The notes beneath the pieces are model-generated. The model searched no databases and was not told where the DNA came from. It saw only the letters and a list, made by a program, of their open reading frames with translations. A stretch of DNA of 64,000 nucleotides, taken from positions 186,001 through 250,000 of the forward strand of contig JBDIVM010000007.1 in assembly GCA_039805905.1 (NCBI GenBank). The letters are read 5' to 3'. Position 1 is the first letter of the stretch. Each line of letters starts with the position of its first letter. Origin of the DNA: Thermohalobaculum sp039805905. GTDB lineage: Bacteria; Pseudomonadota; Alphaproteobacteria; Rhodobacterales; Rhodobacteraceae. The position numbers and the translations under genes were made by a program. Positions 54,054 to 63,407 of this stretch are shown piece by piece.

Positions 54054-54079
54054 CGCCGGGATTCAGGGTTGACCGGAGG

Positions 54080-54108
54080 GATGCCGGCGCCGCACGGGCG
54101 CCGGCATC
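54080..54108. terminator. 12-base-pair perfect hairpin between convergent genes
   Basis: Arms GATGCCGGCGCC (54080-54091) and GGCGCCGGCATC (54097-54108) with a five-base loop, then TTCG. It lies 26 bases after the unknown gene's stop and 18 bases from the convergent NTF2-like gene's stop; it can terminate both. Confidence 0.7.
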
Positions 54109-54125
54109 TTCGTGGGCCACCGACG

Positions 54126-54497
54126 CTACTTTCCGGGGTGCTGGTGGAACACCCTGTTGACGATCACCCACTCGCCGTCGTGGCGGAGCAAGGTGAGGGG
54201 GTCGGTGTAGCAATCGCCGAGATAGTCGTTCCCGGACTTAGCCGACGCCGCGTCGCCGGTGATGTCGATGGCGCGGATCTCGCTGAAGAAGCTTGTGCCC
54301 GGTGCCGCCGCGTTCTTGACGCAGCCAGCAATGAAGGAATCGCGCCCGTCCCACGCCTGTCCGCCGCCGCCGTGGCCGATACAGAAGAAGCGCGGGTGGA
54401 GGACGGACCTCAGCCTTTCCGCGTCGCCGAAGACCATCGCCAGCATATAGCTGTTCACCGCGGCGGCGACCTCGTCTCTCATGCCCTGTCCGGTCAT
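54126..54497 (-). CDS. NTF2-like protein (SnoaL / putative lumazine-binding type)
   Basis: A 123-residue cone-shaped single-domain protein. The helix VAAAVNSYMLAMVFGDAERLRSVLHPRFFCIG, the WDGRDSFIAGC segment, and the last strand pair DPLTLLRHDGEWVIVNRVFHQHPG match the family commonly labelled putative lumazine-binding. Members are diverse enzymes or binding proteins of small hydrophobic ligands; nothing here fixes the ligand. It is followed closely by a Nudix hydrolase gene in the opposite-strand group, without overlap. Confidence 0.8.
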   Translation of the reverse strand: MTGQGMRDEVAAAVNSYMLAMVFGDAERLRSVLHPRFFCIGHGGGGQAWDGRDSFIAGCVKNAAAPGTSFFSEIRAIDITGDAASAKSGNDYLGDCYTDPLTLLRHDGEWVIVNRVFHQHPGK

Positions 54498-54525
54498 TCT
54501 TCCCGCTTGCCGGGTCAGTGTCAGA

Positions 54526-54990
54526 TCAGCGGCGCCCTCGGAGCAGACCCAGCGCCATCGCCCGGCGCACCATCTCGCGGTCGCCGGGCACGTCGAGCCG
54601 CTCGGCGGCCTCGCCGGGCGCCAGCCAGTGCGGCGTGTGCCCCGGCTCCAGCGGCGGCCCGGCCCGGCGCACGGTGCGGGCGAGGTAGATCAGGTGCACC
54701 TTGCGCGACCAGTAGCGGTAGTCCCAGAGCCAGGTGTAGCTCTGGAAGGTGGTGAGGCGGCGCGGCGCGGCGATGGTCCAGCCGGTCTCCTCGCGCACCT
54801 CGCGGTGCAGCGCCCGGATCGGCTGCTCGCCGGGTTCGACGCCGCCGCCCGGCAGCTGCATCTCCTCGGCGTCGATGCCGCGCTGGTGCACGCAGAGCAG
54901 GCGCCCGTCCGGGCCGACCAGCAGGCCGTAGACGCCGATCCGGTCGCGGTAGGGCCGGCCGGCCACCCAGGGTTCGCCGATGCGCTTCAT
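54526..54990 (-). CDS. Nudix hydrolase
   Basis: A 154-residue pyrophosphohydrolase. The Nudix box GGGVEPGEQPIRALHREVREETGW, with catalytic REVREE, lies at about residues 48-71, preceded by DAEEMQLPGG. The start is the ATG at 54990 (MKRIGEPW); the longer frame upstream runs antisense through the hslO gene start and is not used. The substrate is unknown. It is divergent from hslO, whose coding start lies 118 bases away. Confidence 0.85.
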   Translation of the reverse strand: MKRIGEPWVAGRPYRDRIGVYGLLVGPDGRLLCVHQRGIDAEEMQLPGGGVEPGEQPIRALHREVREETGWTIAAPRRLTTFQSYTWLWDYRYWSRKVHLIYLARTVRRAGPPLEPGHTPHWLAPGEAAERLDVPGDREMVRRAMALGLLRGRR

Positions 54991-55108
54991 GGCGGCTGGA
55001 TGCCATGGAACCGGCGGCGCCGCCAGAGGGTGCCGCACCGGTCCCGTGCATTGCACATCCGGTCCCGAGCCGCTATCTCCCCCCGCGAAAGCGGACAGGA
55101 CCAGACCG

Positions 55109-56155
55109 ATGACCGACCAGACCGACGCGCGGGCGATCCCCGCACATGGCCCCGCGCACGGCCCCGCGCACGGCGACGACACGATCCTGCCGTTCCGGCT
55201 CGGCCGGTCGAACATGCGCGGCCGGGTGGCGCGGCTCGACCGCACGCTCGAGCGCATCCTCGAGCAGCACCGCTATCCGGCGCCGGTCTCGGCCTTGGTC
55301 GCCGAGTCGGTGATGCTGACCGCGCTGGTCGGCGAGGCGGTGAAGCTCCGGTGGCGGTTCTCGCTCCAGATCCGGGGCAACGGGCCGGTGCGCCTGATCG
55401 CGACCGACTATTTCGCTCCCGAGGAGCCGGGCCAGCCCGCGCGCATGCGCGCCTATGCCGGTTTCGACATGGGCGACACGGTCTCGTCGCGGCTGCCCCC
55501 CTTCGGGATGCTGGGGCAGGGCGTCTTCGCCGTCACCATCGACCAGGGGCCCGACATGCGCCCCTACCAGGGCATGACACCCCTGACCGGTGGCTCGCTC
55601 GCCGCCTGCGCCGAGACCTATTTCGCGCAGTCCGAGCAGATCGCGACACGGTTCCAGCTCTCGGTCGCCCGCTCCGAGATCCCCGGCCGCATGGCCGAGT
55701 GGCGCGCCGGCGGCATCATGCTGCAGCAGATGCCGGATGAGGGCGGCGTGATCCCGGACGCGCCGTCCGGCACCGACGGGCTGATGACCGCCGACGACGT
55801 GGCGGCAATGGGCAGCCGCGAGGACGACTGGCGGCGGGCGAACATGCTGATGCAGACCGCCGAGACCCACGAACTCGTCGGCCCGCACCTGTCGCTGGAG
55901 CGGGTGCTGCTGCGCCTCTTTCACGAGGAGGCGCCGCATGTGTTCGCCGCCCAGGAGGTCGCGTTCGGCTGCACCTGCTCGCCCGGGCGGGTCGAGGCGG
56001 CGCTGGCGCAATACTCGGCCAGGGACATTGCCCACATGACCACCGAGGACGGCAGGGTGACGGCCGACTGCCAGTTCTGCTCGGCCCATTACGAGTTCGA
56101 CCCGGCGACGCTGGGCTTCGAGGCGACGCGGCGGGGAGAGGGATCGGGCGGCTGA
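55109..56155 (+). CDS. hslO: Redox-regulated chaperone Hsp33
   Basis: A 348-residue holdase activated by oxidation. The C-terminal zinc centre is C-x-C (GCTCSPGR) and C-x-x-C (DCQFCSAHYEF), intact; the N-domain includes LVAESVMLTALVGEAVKLRWRFSLQIRGNGPVRLIATDYF. The N-terminus carries an unusual repeat of the type AHGPAHGPAHG (residues about 10-22), from a tandem 12-base DNA repeat, in front of the normal start of the fold. The ATG at 55109 is chosen because the longer frame overlaps the Nudix gene. It acts in the cytoplasm under oxidative or hypochlorous stress. Confidence 0.93.
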   Translation: MTDQTDARAIPAHGPAHGPAHGDDTILPFRLGRSNMRGRVARLDRTLERILEQHRYPAPVSALVAESVMLTALVGEAVKLRWRFSLQIRGNGPVRLIATDYFAPEEPGQPARMRAYAGFDMGDTVSSRLPPFGMLGQGVFAVTIDQGPDMRPYQGMTPLTGGSLAACAETYFAQSEQIATRFQLSVARSEIPGRMAEWRAGGIMLQQMPDEGGVIPDAPSGTDGLMTADDVAAMGSREDDWRRANMLMQTAETHELVGPHLSLERVLLRLFHEEAPHVFAAQEVAFGCTCSPGRVEAALAQYSARDIAHMTTEDGRVTADCQFCSAHYEFDPATLGFEATRRGEGSGG

Positions 56156-56164
56156 AGGGCCCCG

Positions 56165-57217
56165 CTACCGCCCCAGCACCTCCACGAACCGGTCCACCTC
56201 CGCCGCCTCCGTCTCGAACGAGCAGACCAGGCGCACCTGCCAGCGGGCGTCGTCGGGGCCGGTCTCGTCCTGGCCGCCGAGGCTCGGGTAGTAGCGCGCG
56301 CCCGCGGCCTGCAGGCGGCGGTGGGTGCCGAGCGGCAGCTCGGCGAAGACCAGGTTGGCATCGACCGCGTTCAGCACCCGGCAGCCGGGCGCCGCGGCGA
56401 CGCCGGCCGCAAGCCGGCCGGCCATGGCGTTGGCGTGGGCGGCCATCGCGAGCCAGAGCCCGTCGTCGAGATAGGCCTCCATCTGCGCGGCGACGAAGCG
56501 CATCTTCGAGAACAGGTGCCCGGCCCGCTTGCGGCGGAGCTCGAACTCCCAGGCGAGCGCCGGGTCGAACAGGATCACCGCCTCGGCCGCCATCGCCCCG
56601 TTCTTGGTGGCGCCGAGGCAGAGCACGTCGACCCCGGCCTTCCAGCTCGCCTCGGCCGGTGTGCAGCCGAGCCGCGCCACCGCGTTGGCGAAGCGGGTGC
56701 CGTCCATGTGGACCCGCATTCCCCGGTCCCTGGCCATTGCGGAAAGCGCCTTCACCTCGGCGAGGCTGTAGACGGCGCCCCGCTCGGTCGCCTGGGTGAT
56801 CGAGAGCGCGCCGTTCTGCACGTTGTGCACCCCGTGCGGCGCGGCGAAGCGCAGGCGGTGGGCGAGGGCTGCCGGGTCGATCCTGGCATCCCGCCCGCCG
56901 AGCAGGGTGAGCTTGGCGCCGCCGGTGAAGAACTCCGGTCCGCCGCACTCGTCGTTCTCGACATGGCTGTCCTCGTGCACATAGGCCGTGTCCCAGGGCT
57001 TGCACAGGCAGGCGAGCGCCAGCGCGTTGGCCGCCGTGCCGGTCGCCACCAGGTAGGCCCGGGCCTCCGGCGCCTCGAACACCTCGCGGATGCGGGCCTC
57101 GGCGGCGGCGGTCAGCGGGTCGCTGCCATAGGCCAAGGCCGGGCCGGCGGCGGCGCGGCCGACCGCGGCGAGGATCGCCGGGTGCACCCCGGCGGCGTTG
57201 TCGGAAGTGAAGAACAT
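56165..57217 (-). CDS. ltaE: Low-specificity L-threonine aldolase
   Basis: A 350-residue PLP enzyme that cleaves threonine to glycine and acetaldehyde. SDNAAGVHPAI at the start, ATGTAANALAL for phosphate binding, VHMDGTRFANA with the Asp, and the PLP Lys in CLGATKNGAM are readable; NDECGGPEFFTG is the His/Glu-region variant of bacterial enzymes. Convergent with hslO, nine bases between stops. Next gene upstream is UPF0260 on the same strand. Confidence 0.9.
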   Translation of the reverse strand: MFFTSDNAAGVHPAILAAVGRAAAGPALAYGSDPLTAAAEARIREVFEAPEARAYLVATGTAANALALACLCKPWDTAYVHEDSHVENDECGGPEFFTGGAKLTLLGGRDARIDPAALAHRLRFAAPHGVHNVQNGALSITQATERGAVYSLAEVKALSAMARDRGMRVHMDGTRFANAVARLGCTPAEASWKAGVDVLCLGATKNGAMAAEAVILFDPALAWEFELRRKRAGHLFSKMRFVAAQMEAYLDDGLWLAMAAHANAMAGRLAAGVAAAPGCRVLNAVDANLVFAELPLGTHRRLQAAGARYYPSLGGQDETGPDDARWQVRLVCSFETEAAEVDRFVEVLGR

Positions 57218-57244
57218 GCGCCGCGCTCCCTCAGAAATCCAAGC

Positions 57245-57694
57245 TCAGAGATCCTCGTCGACGATGTGGTCCTCCAGATCGTCCTCGGCCACCTCGTATT
57301 CCGGTACCGCCTGTCCGCGCAAGGAAATGCCGGCGCGGTGCACCGATTCCGGGTCTCCGGAGTTGAGCGGGTGCCAGTCGGGGAGCGGTTTGCGCTCGTG
57401 GAGCAGCCGGTAGGCGCAGGTCCGTGGCAGCCAGCGGGCGGCCTCGGGCAGCGATTTCGGGGTCAGCACCACGCAGCCCGGCACAAGCTCCGTCCTGAGC
57501 GCGTAGTTGCCGCAGCGGCAGGTCTGGCCGTCGAACAGCCGGCAGGCGACATCGGTGTAGTGGACCCGGCCGGTGTCCTCGTCCTCGAACTTGATCACGC
57601 AGCACCGCCCGCAGCCGTCGCAGAGGCTCTCCCACTCTGCCCTGGTGAGGGCGGCGAGGGGCCTGCGCTCCCAGAACCGGCGGCGCCTCGTCAC
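57245..57694 (-). CDS. UPF0260 (YcgN family) cysteine-cluster protein
   Basis: A 149-residue protein of the YkgJ-type cysteine-cluster superfamily. FWERRPLAALTRAEWESLCDGCGRCC gives the main Cys cluster near residue 26; CRLFDGQTCRCGNY adds further ligands, probably for a Zn or Fe-S centre; PLPDWHPLNSGDPESVH is the family C-terminus. It starts with GTG that overlaps the stop of the upstream MFS gene (GTGA), so translation is coupled. The function is unknown in all organisms. Confidence 0.88.
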   Translation of the reverse strand: MTRRRRFWERRPLAALTRAEWESLCDGCGRCCVIKFEDEDTGRVHYTDVACRLFDGQTCRCGNYALRTELVPGCVVLTPKSLPEAARWLPRTCAYRLLHERKPLPDWHPLNSGDPESVHRAGISLRGQAVPEYEVAEDDLEDHIVDEDL

Positions 57695-59031
57695 GGGCCA
57701 CGCCGGGGCCAGGCGAGCAGCGCAAGCCGGCCGAGGAAGCTGTCGGGGGAGAAGCGCGCCACCGCGAGGCCGACCGGCAGCCCGCTCAGCGCCAGGAGCG
57801 CCAGGATCTGCGCCGGCCCGAGCCCGAGCCAGAGCAGCAGGCCCGCCACCGCCGAGGAGCCGACCATGAAGATCGCGTCGACCATGTTCGACGCGGCGAT
57901 GAAGCGGGCCCGGCGCTGCGCCGGCGCCTCGGCCTGCAGCACGGCGTTGATGGGGGTCACATAGATGCCGGCAAAGCCGGCGATCAGCACGAAGTCGACC
58001 ATCAGCCGCCAGCCGGTGGGGGAGGCGAAGAACGCGGCCCGGTCCGCAAGCGCCGGTGCGACCGCCAGCGGGGCGGAGGGTGTGGCGAGCCAGAGCTCGG
58101 CGCCCATCACCGCCAGCCCCACCGCCCCCACCGCCGGCAGACTGAACGAGACCTCGCCGCGGCCGAGCCACTCCGAGCCGAAGGCGCCGATGGCGACGCC
58201 GAGCGAGAAGGCGGTCAGCAGCACCGTCAGCACGCCCTCGTCGGCGCCGAGCGCCTCGCGTGTGTAGGCCGGCATCAGCGCGAGGAAGGTGGCGCCGAGG
58301 AACCAGAACCAGCTGATCGAGAGGATCGCCCGACGCGCGCCGGCATGGCCGAGGGCGAGGCGCACGAGCTGCCAGATCGCCCGCGGGAACAGCCAGTCCA
58401 CGCCCTGCCGCGCTCCGAGCGGGGGGGCCGGCGGCACGAAGAAGCTGGCGGCGAAGCCCGCTGCCGCAACCGCCACGACCAGAACCGATACGACGGCAAC
58501 GCCGCTGTCGGTCAGGATCAGTTCGGTGCCGAGGATCGTGCCGAAGATGATGGCAAGAAAGGTCGAGCCCTGCACCAGGCCGTTGGCGCCGAGGAGTTCG
58601 GCGCGGTGCAGGTGCTGGGGCAGGATGCTGTACTTCACCGGCGCGAAGACCGCCGACTGCGCCCCCATCATGAACAGCACGAAATAGAGGAAGTAGATGT
58701 TCTGGCTGTGGTAGCCGATCACGGCAAGCCCCATCAGGACCACCTCCCAGCCCTTGACGAAGATGGTCATCTTCGCCTTGTCGACCCGGTCAGCGATCTG
58801 CCCGGCGGTCGGCGAGACGACGGCGAAGGGCAGGATGAACAGCGCCGAGGCGATTACGCCCAGCATGGCGACGTCCATGCCTGCCCGGTCGGCGAGGCGG
58901 TAGGTGATGAGCGCGATGAAAGCCTTCTGGTAGACTTGATCGTTGAAGGCGCCGAGGAACTGAACCAGGAACAGCGGCAGGAACCGGCGGGTGCCGAGCA
59001 GGAGGAACTGATTTCGGGCGGGATCGGTCAT
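57691..59031 (-). CDS. MFS transporter, LplT-like
   Basis: A 446-residue carrier with about twelve helices. The start QFLLLGTRRFLPLFLVQFLGAFNDQVYQKAFIALITY and the loop between helices two and three (AGQIADRVDKAKM) and FMMGAQSAVFAPVKYSILPQHL match the lysophospholipid transporter LplT, which in many bacteria is fused to or beside acyltransferase and acyl-ACP ligase domains. Here it is single and coupled to a UPF0260 gene. A PlsC-type acyltransferase lies 4.5 kb away but not in the same unit. Lysophospholipid flipping is the likely role, by family. Confidence 0.83.
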   Translation of the reverse strand: MTDPARNQFLLLGTRRFLPLFLVQFLGAFNDQVYQKAFIALITYRLADRAGMDVAMLGVIASALFILPFAVVSPTAGQIADRVDKAKMTIFVKGWEVVLMGLAVIGYHSQNIYFLYFVLFMMGAQSAVFAPVKYSILPQHLHRAELLGANGLVQGSTFLAIIFGTILGTELILTDSGVAVVSVLVVAVAAAGFAASFFVPPAPPLGARQGVDWLFPRAIWQLVRLALGHAGARRAILSISWFWFLGATFLALMPAYTREALGADEGVLTVLLTAFSLGVAIGAFGSEWLGRGEVSFSLPAVGAVGLAVMGAELWLATPSAPLAVAPALADRAAFFASPTGWRLMVDFVLIAGFAGIYVTPINAVLQAEAPAQRRARFIAASNMVDAIFMVGSSAVAGLLLWLGLGPAQILALLALSGLPVGLAVARFSPDSFLGRLALLAWPRRGP

Positions 59032-59312
59032 CTGCGCTCGGCCTGCGGGGCGGGGTCTGGCGCTCTATACAGGGAAACGCAGGCAGAAGAAGCCCCGGCG
59101 TCGGTGTCGTCGGCGGAGCTGGCGGCGCCGCGGAAGTGAGACCGGGGGACGAGGCGCCGGTGGGCATGCCGCGACAGACCAGGCAGCTGAAACCCGTCAT
59201 ACCGGGGCCAGGAGCTTGGAATATGCCGTAATTTCATTGACTTGGCCCATGGATATGTGCAAGGTTTGAAGGCTGCTTCGCGCGTTTCTCATGAAACCGC
59301 AGGAGGCGGAAA

Positions 59313-60233
59313 ATGATATTGAGACCTTTCAGGCACTTGGCGGCTCTGGTGCTGCCGCTGGCGATTGCAGCGTGTGCGTCGGACGCGAATGAACGACAGA
59401 TCGGGACGGCGAACTCGCCATTCACCGCGATCACACCGACCAAACTGGTCGTCGATGGCAGCCCCGGCACGATCGCGCTCTCGAACATCGGTGCGATCAC
59501 GCAGACGCTCTCCGCGTTCAGCGACGCCTCCCGCGAGGGCAGGCTCGGCGATCGCGTTCAGGCGATCCGGCAGGCAAACCTCGACCCGTCGAAGCGCGTT
59601 CCCGGCCTGACCGGACTCGGGGGCATCCTCGGGCACGCGTTTCTGGATCTCGCCGAGCAGGGTCTGCAGAAGGACAGGAACTTCGACGGCGGTGCCCGCG
59701 TCATCGTCTCGCTGAGCGGCCAGATCCTCGAGTACGAATTCGACGAGTCGGATGGCAGCGGGCTGATCGAAGCCGTCACCTACATCACGCGGAGCGTGGT
59801 CACGCCAGGTCTTGGTGTGCCGCCTTCGCGCACCGTCGCCTACAAGTACCGGGTCGAGGTCGATCCGAAGGGGTTCACGGTCGTGCCGCACAGCGGCAAC
59901 CGCAACGATCCCTTCCCCGGCACGATCGGCTTCAGCCCGGAGACGCTGCACCGGATCGAATCGCTTGGCTTCAGGCACAAGCTCTGGGCCAAGGGCACGG
60001 CGATCAGGGTCACGGATGTCTGGCTGGACGACACCTTCAGCTGGGGCAGTGCGCCGAATTTCGTCCGGCTGTCGGAGACCGATCCCAGATATGCGCGTCT
60101 CTACCAGACAGATTCCGAGAGCTGCATCGACATGATGTTCGTGCGCAAGCCACCCGCAATGCTCGGGGGGATGGGGCCGCCGTTCTACTGTCTCGGCCGG
60201 TGTGGGTCTCCGCTGCTGATCAACACCCACTGA
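59313..60233 (+). CDS. Unknown lipoprotein
   Basis: A 306-residue protein with a lipoprotein signal peptide: basic MILRPFRH, hydrophobic LAALVLPL, lipobox LAIAAC with Cys21. The mature part is not recognised; it has an Asp/Glu-rich VIVSLSGQILEYEFDESDGSG segment and four late Cys, two of them in FYCLGRCGSP. It is preceded by an AGGAGG site. No signs of foreign composition. It converges on the SAM-cyclase-AAA gene, 18 bases between stops. It may sense or bind something at the inner or outer membrane, but no evidence shows this. Confidence 0.75.
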   Translation: MILRPFRHLAALVLPLAIAACASDANERQIGTANSPFTAITPTKLVVDGSPGTIALSNIGAITQTLSAFSDASREGRLGDRVQAIRQANLDPSKRVPGLTGLGGILGHAFLDLAEQGLQKDRNFDGGARVIVSLSGQILEYEFDESDGSGLIEAVTYITRSVVTPGLGVPPSRTVAYKYRVEVDPKGFTVVPHSGNRNDPFPGTIGFSPETLHRIESLGFRHKLWAKGTAIRVTDVWLDDTFSWGSAPNFVRLSETDPRYARLYQTDSESCIDMMFVRKPPAMLGGMGPPFYCLGRCGSPLLINTH

Positions 60234-60251
60234 CGCGGGCATCCGGCGGCG

Positions 60252-63200
60252 TCACGATCCGATCGTGGCGCCGTTCCCGCCCGGGGCGCGGCTGAGGCGG
60301 GTGGCGAGTGCCGCGATGCGGCGATCATAGAACCGGATGCTGTGGCTCGCGCGCAGCTCCTCGATCTCCTCGAGCGCGGCAACGCCCTCGGTGACCCGGC
60401 CGGTCGCCAGACAGGCCTCCGACAGCAGTGCCTTTGCATAGGGCACGATCTGCCGCGACCCCGTGCGCTGGTAGCGCTCGAGCCCGAGCTTCAGCATGCC
60501 GATGCCGCGCGCCGGATCGCCCGTCATCGCGGTGGCCCAGCCGCTGACGATCTGGGACCAGGCCTGCCAATAGGGGATGGCCTCGGTTTCGCTGAGCCGG
60601 TAGGCTTCCGAGCCGAGCTCGAGCGCCATCCCGGCGTCTCCCAGCGTCTGGCAGGCCGAGGCGAGGATCGACAGCGCATAGGCACGGGTGAAGTCGTGGC
60701 GGTTCGACCGCGCGCGCCGCACCGCGTCGTCCAGTGCGGCGCGGGTATCGTCGGCGGGTCCGTCGCCCTCATCCGACAGGGCCCGCGCCCAGACGATCAT
60801 GCAGCGGGCGACGATCTCCGGGTCGGCGACATAGTATTTCTGCAGCACCGGTTCGGCGACGTTCGGCCGGGTACGCACCGTTTCCTCGAAACTCGCGATC
60901 GCCTCGGCGAAGCGGCCGAGGAAGAACGACGTCATCCCGCGAGACCGGTTTGCCAGCACCCTGAGCGCGTCCTCGTCCGAGTCCCGCGCGATCTCCATCA
61001 TCCTGCCGGCATAGCGCGCAGCGGACTGCGCGTCCCCGGCGATCAGGTTTGTTCCGCACAGCCCGTGCAGGATGGTGAACAGCCGCGCCGCGTCGCCCTG
61101 TCCGGCCACCAGGTCGTGCAGCCGGTTCAGGTTGCTGGCGATGTCGTCCGAGCCCCAGCTGCGCGCTTCCAGGGGCACACACAGCATCTCGCGCAACCGG
61201 ATCTCGTGGCGCTGGCGGGCCGCAGGGTCCGCTTCGTGCTCCAGCTCGTCGAGCGCCGCCTCGATATGCGAGACCGCCTCGGCGTTTGCCGAGCGCGCGA
61301 TGGCCTTCTGGGCCGCCATCTCCCAGTAATGGAGCGCCCGCTTGTGCTGTCTCGCGCGGGTGAAGTGGCGGGCGGCGACCTCGGGGCGGTTCTCGATCAC
61401 CTGCGGGAACGTCTCCTCGATCGTCGCGGCAATCCGCGCATGGAGATCCCGCATGCGGCTCTTGAGCATGCTTTCGTAGGCGACGTCCTGCACGAGGGCG
61501 TGCTTGAAGGTGTAGACCGAATCGGGCGGTGTGCCGCGCTGGAACAGAAGTTCGGCATCGACGAGCTGGGTGAGGGCCGGGATCAGGACGGTGTCGTCGA
61601 GGCCCGTCACCGCCGCCAGCACCCGGTGCGAGAACTGCCGACCGATCGCCGCGCCGACCGGCATCACCTTCTCGGCCAGCGGCAGCCGGTCGAGCCGCGA
61701 CATCAGCGAATCCTTCAGCGTCGAGGGCAGCGCCAGCGGGTCGACCGGCCTGCGGCCGTTGCCCGTCTCGGTCGATGCCTCCAGCGCGGCCTTGGTCAGT
61801 TCCTCGATGAACAGCGGAACCCCGTCGGTCTTGGCAACGATCGCATCGAGCGCGGCAACCGGCTGGCCACGGCCTGCGGCAATGCTGGTCACGATCGCCG
61901 CGGCTTCCTTCGTCTTCAGCCGGTTCACATCGAGCCGCGTTACATGTGCGAGCCCTGTCCAGGGCGGCGCATACTCCTGCCGGAAGGTGCACAGCAGGAG
62001 CATGCTCTCTCCGGCAAGACGCTCGACGAACAGGTCGAGAAACTCCTGCGAGGTCGGATCGATCCAGTGCAGGTCCTCGAAAATGACGAGCAGCGGCGCG
62101 GCGCGGGAGTGCCGCAGCATTCGATCGATCACCGCCTGCATCATCGCGTCGCGCCGGTGCCGGCTGGCCGCGCCCGGTCCTCCCGGCGCGCCCGGGCGTG
62201 CCTCGCCGTCGTCGCCGCCGGCAGAGATCAGGCGGGCAAAATGCTTCAGGTTGCGCGCGTCTTCCGGCGAGTCCTCCAGCAGCGCCCGCAGCTTGCGCAG
62301 CCTTTCGTCCGCCCCGTCGTCGGTGCCGATGCGGGCCGCATGCTCGTAATGCGCAATGACCGGATAGAGCGCACTCTGGGTATGGTGAGCCGAGCACTGG
62401 AACTGCAGCCTCGCCGGTGTCTGGGCCAGGGCCTGCTCGGCCAGCTCGCGGGCAAGGCGCGACTTGCCGATGCCGGGCTCTCCGGAGAGGAGCACGACAT
62501 TGCCCTCGCCAGCGCAGGCCTGGTCCCAGCGGCGCCGGAGGAACGCGCGCTCCTCGTCACGGTTCACGAAGGGGGTCCATTTCCCGCGCTGATGCGCCTC
62601 GAACCGCGAGACCGATCGCTTCACCCCGCGAACGCGGAAGACGTGGAGCTTCTCCGCGAACCCCTTGAGCGCATGCAGTCCGGCGTCGTCGCAGAGGAAC
62701 TCGTTGCCGAGCAGGCGCCGCGTCGTGGCGCTGACCAGAACCTGGCCGGGCTCGGCGAGCGATTGCAGTCTGGCGGCGAGGTTGGGGATCTCGCCCATGG
62801 CGGCAGGTGCCTTCGCGATGCCGTCATAGACGAGACCGTCGATCACGACCTGGCCGGTCGCGACGCCGACCCGCGCCGCCAGGTTGCCCCAGCCGGCGAC
62901 CGGGATCCTTGCCACCTCGCGGAGGGCGTCGAGGCCGGCGAGCACCGCCTGCTCGGGGTCGTCTTCCTGGGCGCGCGGATAACCGAAATAGGCGACGACC
63001 CCGTCGCCGGCATATTGCGAGACGAAGCCGCCGTGCGCGTTGACGACCCGGGTGCAGGCGACATGGTAGGTGCGGAGCGTGTCCTTGTAGTCCTCGAGGT
63101 CGAGCCGCGCCGCGAGCGCGGTCGATCCGACGAGGTCGATGAAGGCGACGGTGATCTGGCGGAGCTGGACCGGCTCGGGGCCGCCGGGCGGGGGCCGGGC

Positions 63201-63407
63201 AGCGGTCCCCCCATCGCGGGGAGCGGTGTCGGCGAGGGCGGCGATCGCGCGCAGGACGCGCTTGCGGTCGCCGAGCGGCAGGCCGAGTTTCTCGAGATCT
63301 GAGTCGCTCAGCTCCGGCAGCAGGTCGGCAGTGATCCGCGCCTCGACGAAGCGTTCCGAATGCTCGTCGAGACCGATCGACCGCAGCCACTCGTGAATAG
63401 GCGGCAT
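60252..63407 (-). CDS. Class III nucleotide cyclase with SAM domain, AAA ATPase and TPR region
   Basis: A 1051-residue signalling protein. Residues about 3-60 are a SAM domain (IHEWLRSIGLDEHSERFVEARI); 85-250 the cyclase with metal Asp91 (AFIDLVGST) and Asp135 (YAGDGVVAYF), and the Asn209/Arg213 pair in IPNLAARLQ; about 280-560 an AAA/STAND ATPase with Walker A GEPGIGKS (309-316) and Walker B LLVIFEDLHWID; the rest is TPR-like helical repeats. It resembles large bacterial adenylate cyclases of the SAM/cyclase/AAA/TPR type. All catalytic residues seen are intact, so cAMP (or cGMP) synthesis controlled by ATP binding and protein contacts is likely. No effector gene is adjacent. Confidence 0.87.
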   Translation of the reverse strand: MPPIHEWLRSIGLDEHSERFVEARITADLLPELSDSDLEKLGLPLGDRKRVLRAIAALADTAPRDGGTAARPPPGGPEPVQLRQITVAFIDLVGSTALAARLDLEDYKDTLRTYHVACTRVVNAHGGFVSQYAGDGVVAYFGYPRAQEDDPEQAVLAGLDALREVARIPVAGWGNLAARVGVATGQVVIDGLVYDGIAKAPAAMGEIPNLAARLQSLAEPGQVLVSATTRRLLGNEFLCDDAGLHALKGFAEKLHVFRVRGVKRSVSRFEAHQRGKWTPFVNRDEERAFLRRRWDQACAGEGNVVLLSGEPGIGKSRLARELAEQALAQTPARLQFQCSAHHTQSALYPVIAHYEHAARIGTDDGADERLRKLRALLEDSPEDARNLKHFARLISAGGDDGEARPGAPGGPGAASRHRRDAMMQAVIDRMLRHSRAAPLLVIFEDLHWIDPTSQEFLDLFVERLAGESMLLLCTFRQEYAPPWTGLAHVTRLDVNRLKTKEAAAIVTSIAAGRGQPVAALDAIVAKTDGVPLFIEELTKAALEASTETGNGRRPVDPLALPSTLKDSLMSRLDRLPLAEKVMPVGAAIGRQFSHRVLAAVTGLDDTVLIPALTQLVDAELLFQRGTPPDSVYTFKHALVQDVAYESMLKSRMRDLHARIAATIEETFPQVIENRPEVAARHFTRARQHKRALHYWEMAAQKAIARSANAEAVSHIEAALDELEHEADPAARQRHEIRLREMLCVPLEARSWGSDDIASNLNRLHDLVAGQGDAARLFTILHGLCGTNLIAGDAQSAARYAGRMMEIARDSDEDALRVLANRSRGMTSFFLGRFAEAIASFEETVRTRPNVAEPVLQKYYVADPEIVARCMIVWARALSDEGDGPADDTRAALDDAVRRARSNRHDFTRAYALSILASACQTLGDAGMALELGSEAYRLSETEAIPYWQAWSQIVSGWATAMTGDPARGIGMLKLGLERYQRTGSRQIVPYAKALLSEACLATGRVTEGVAALEEIEELRASHSIRFYDRRIAALATRLSRAPGGNGATIGS

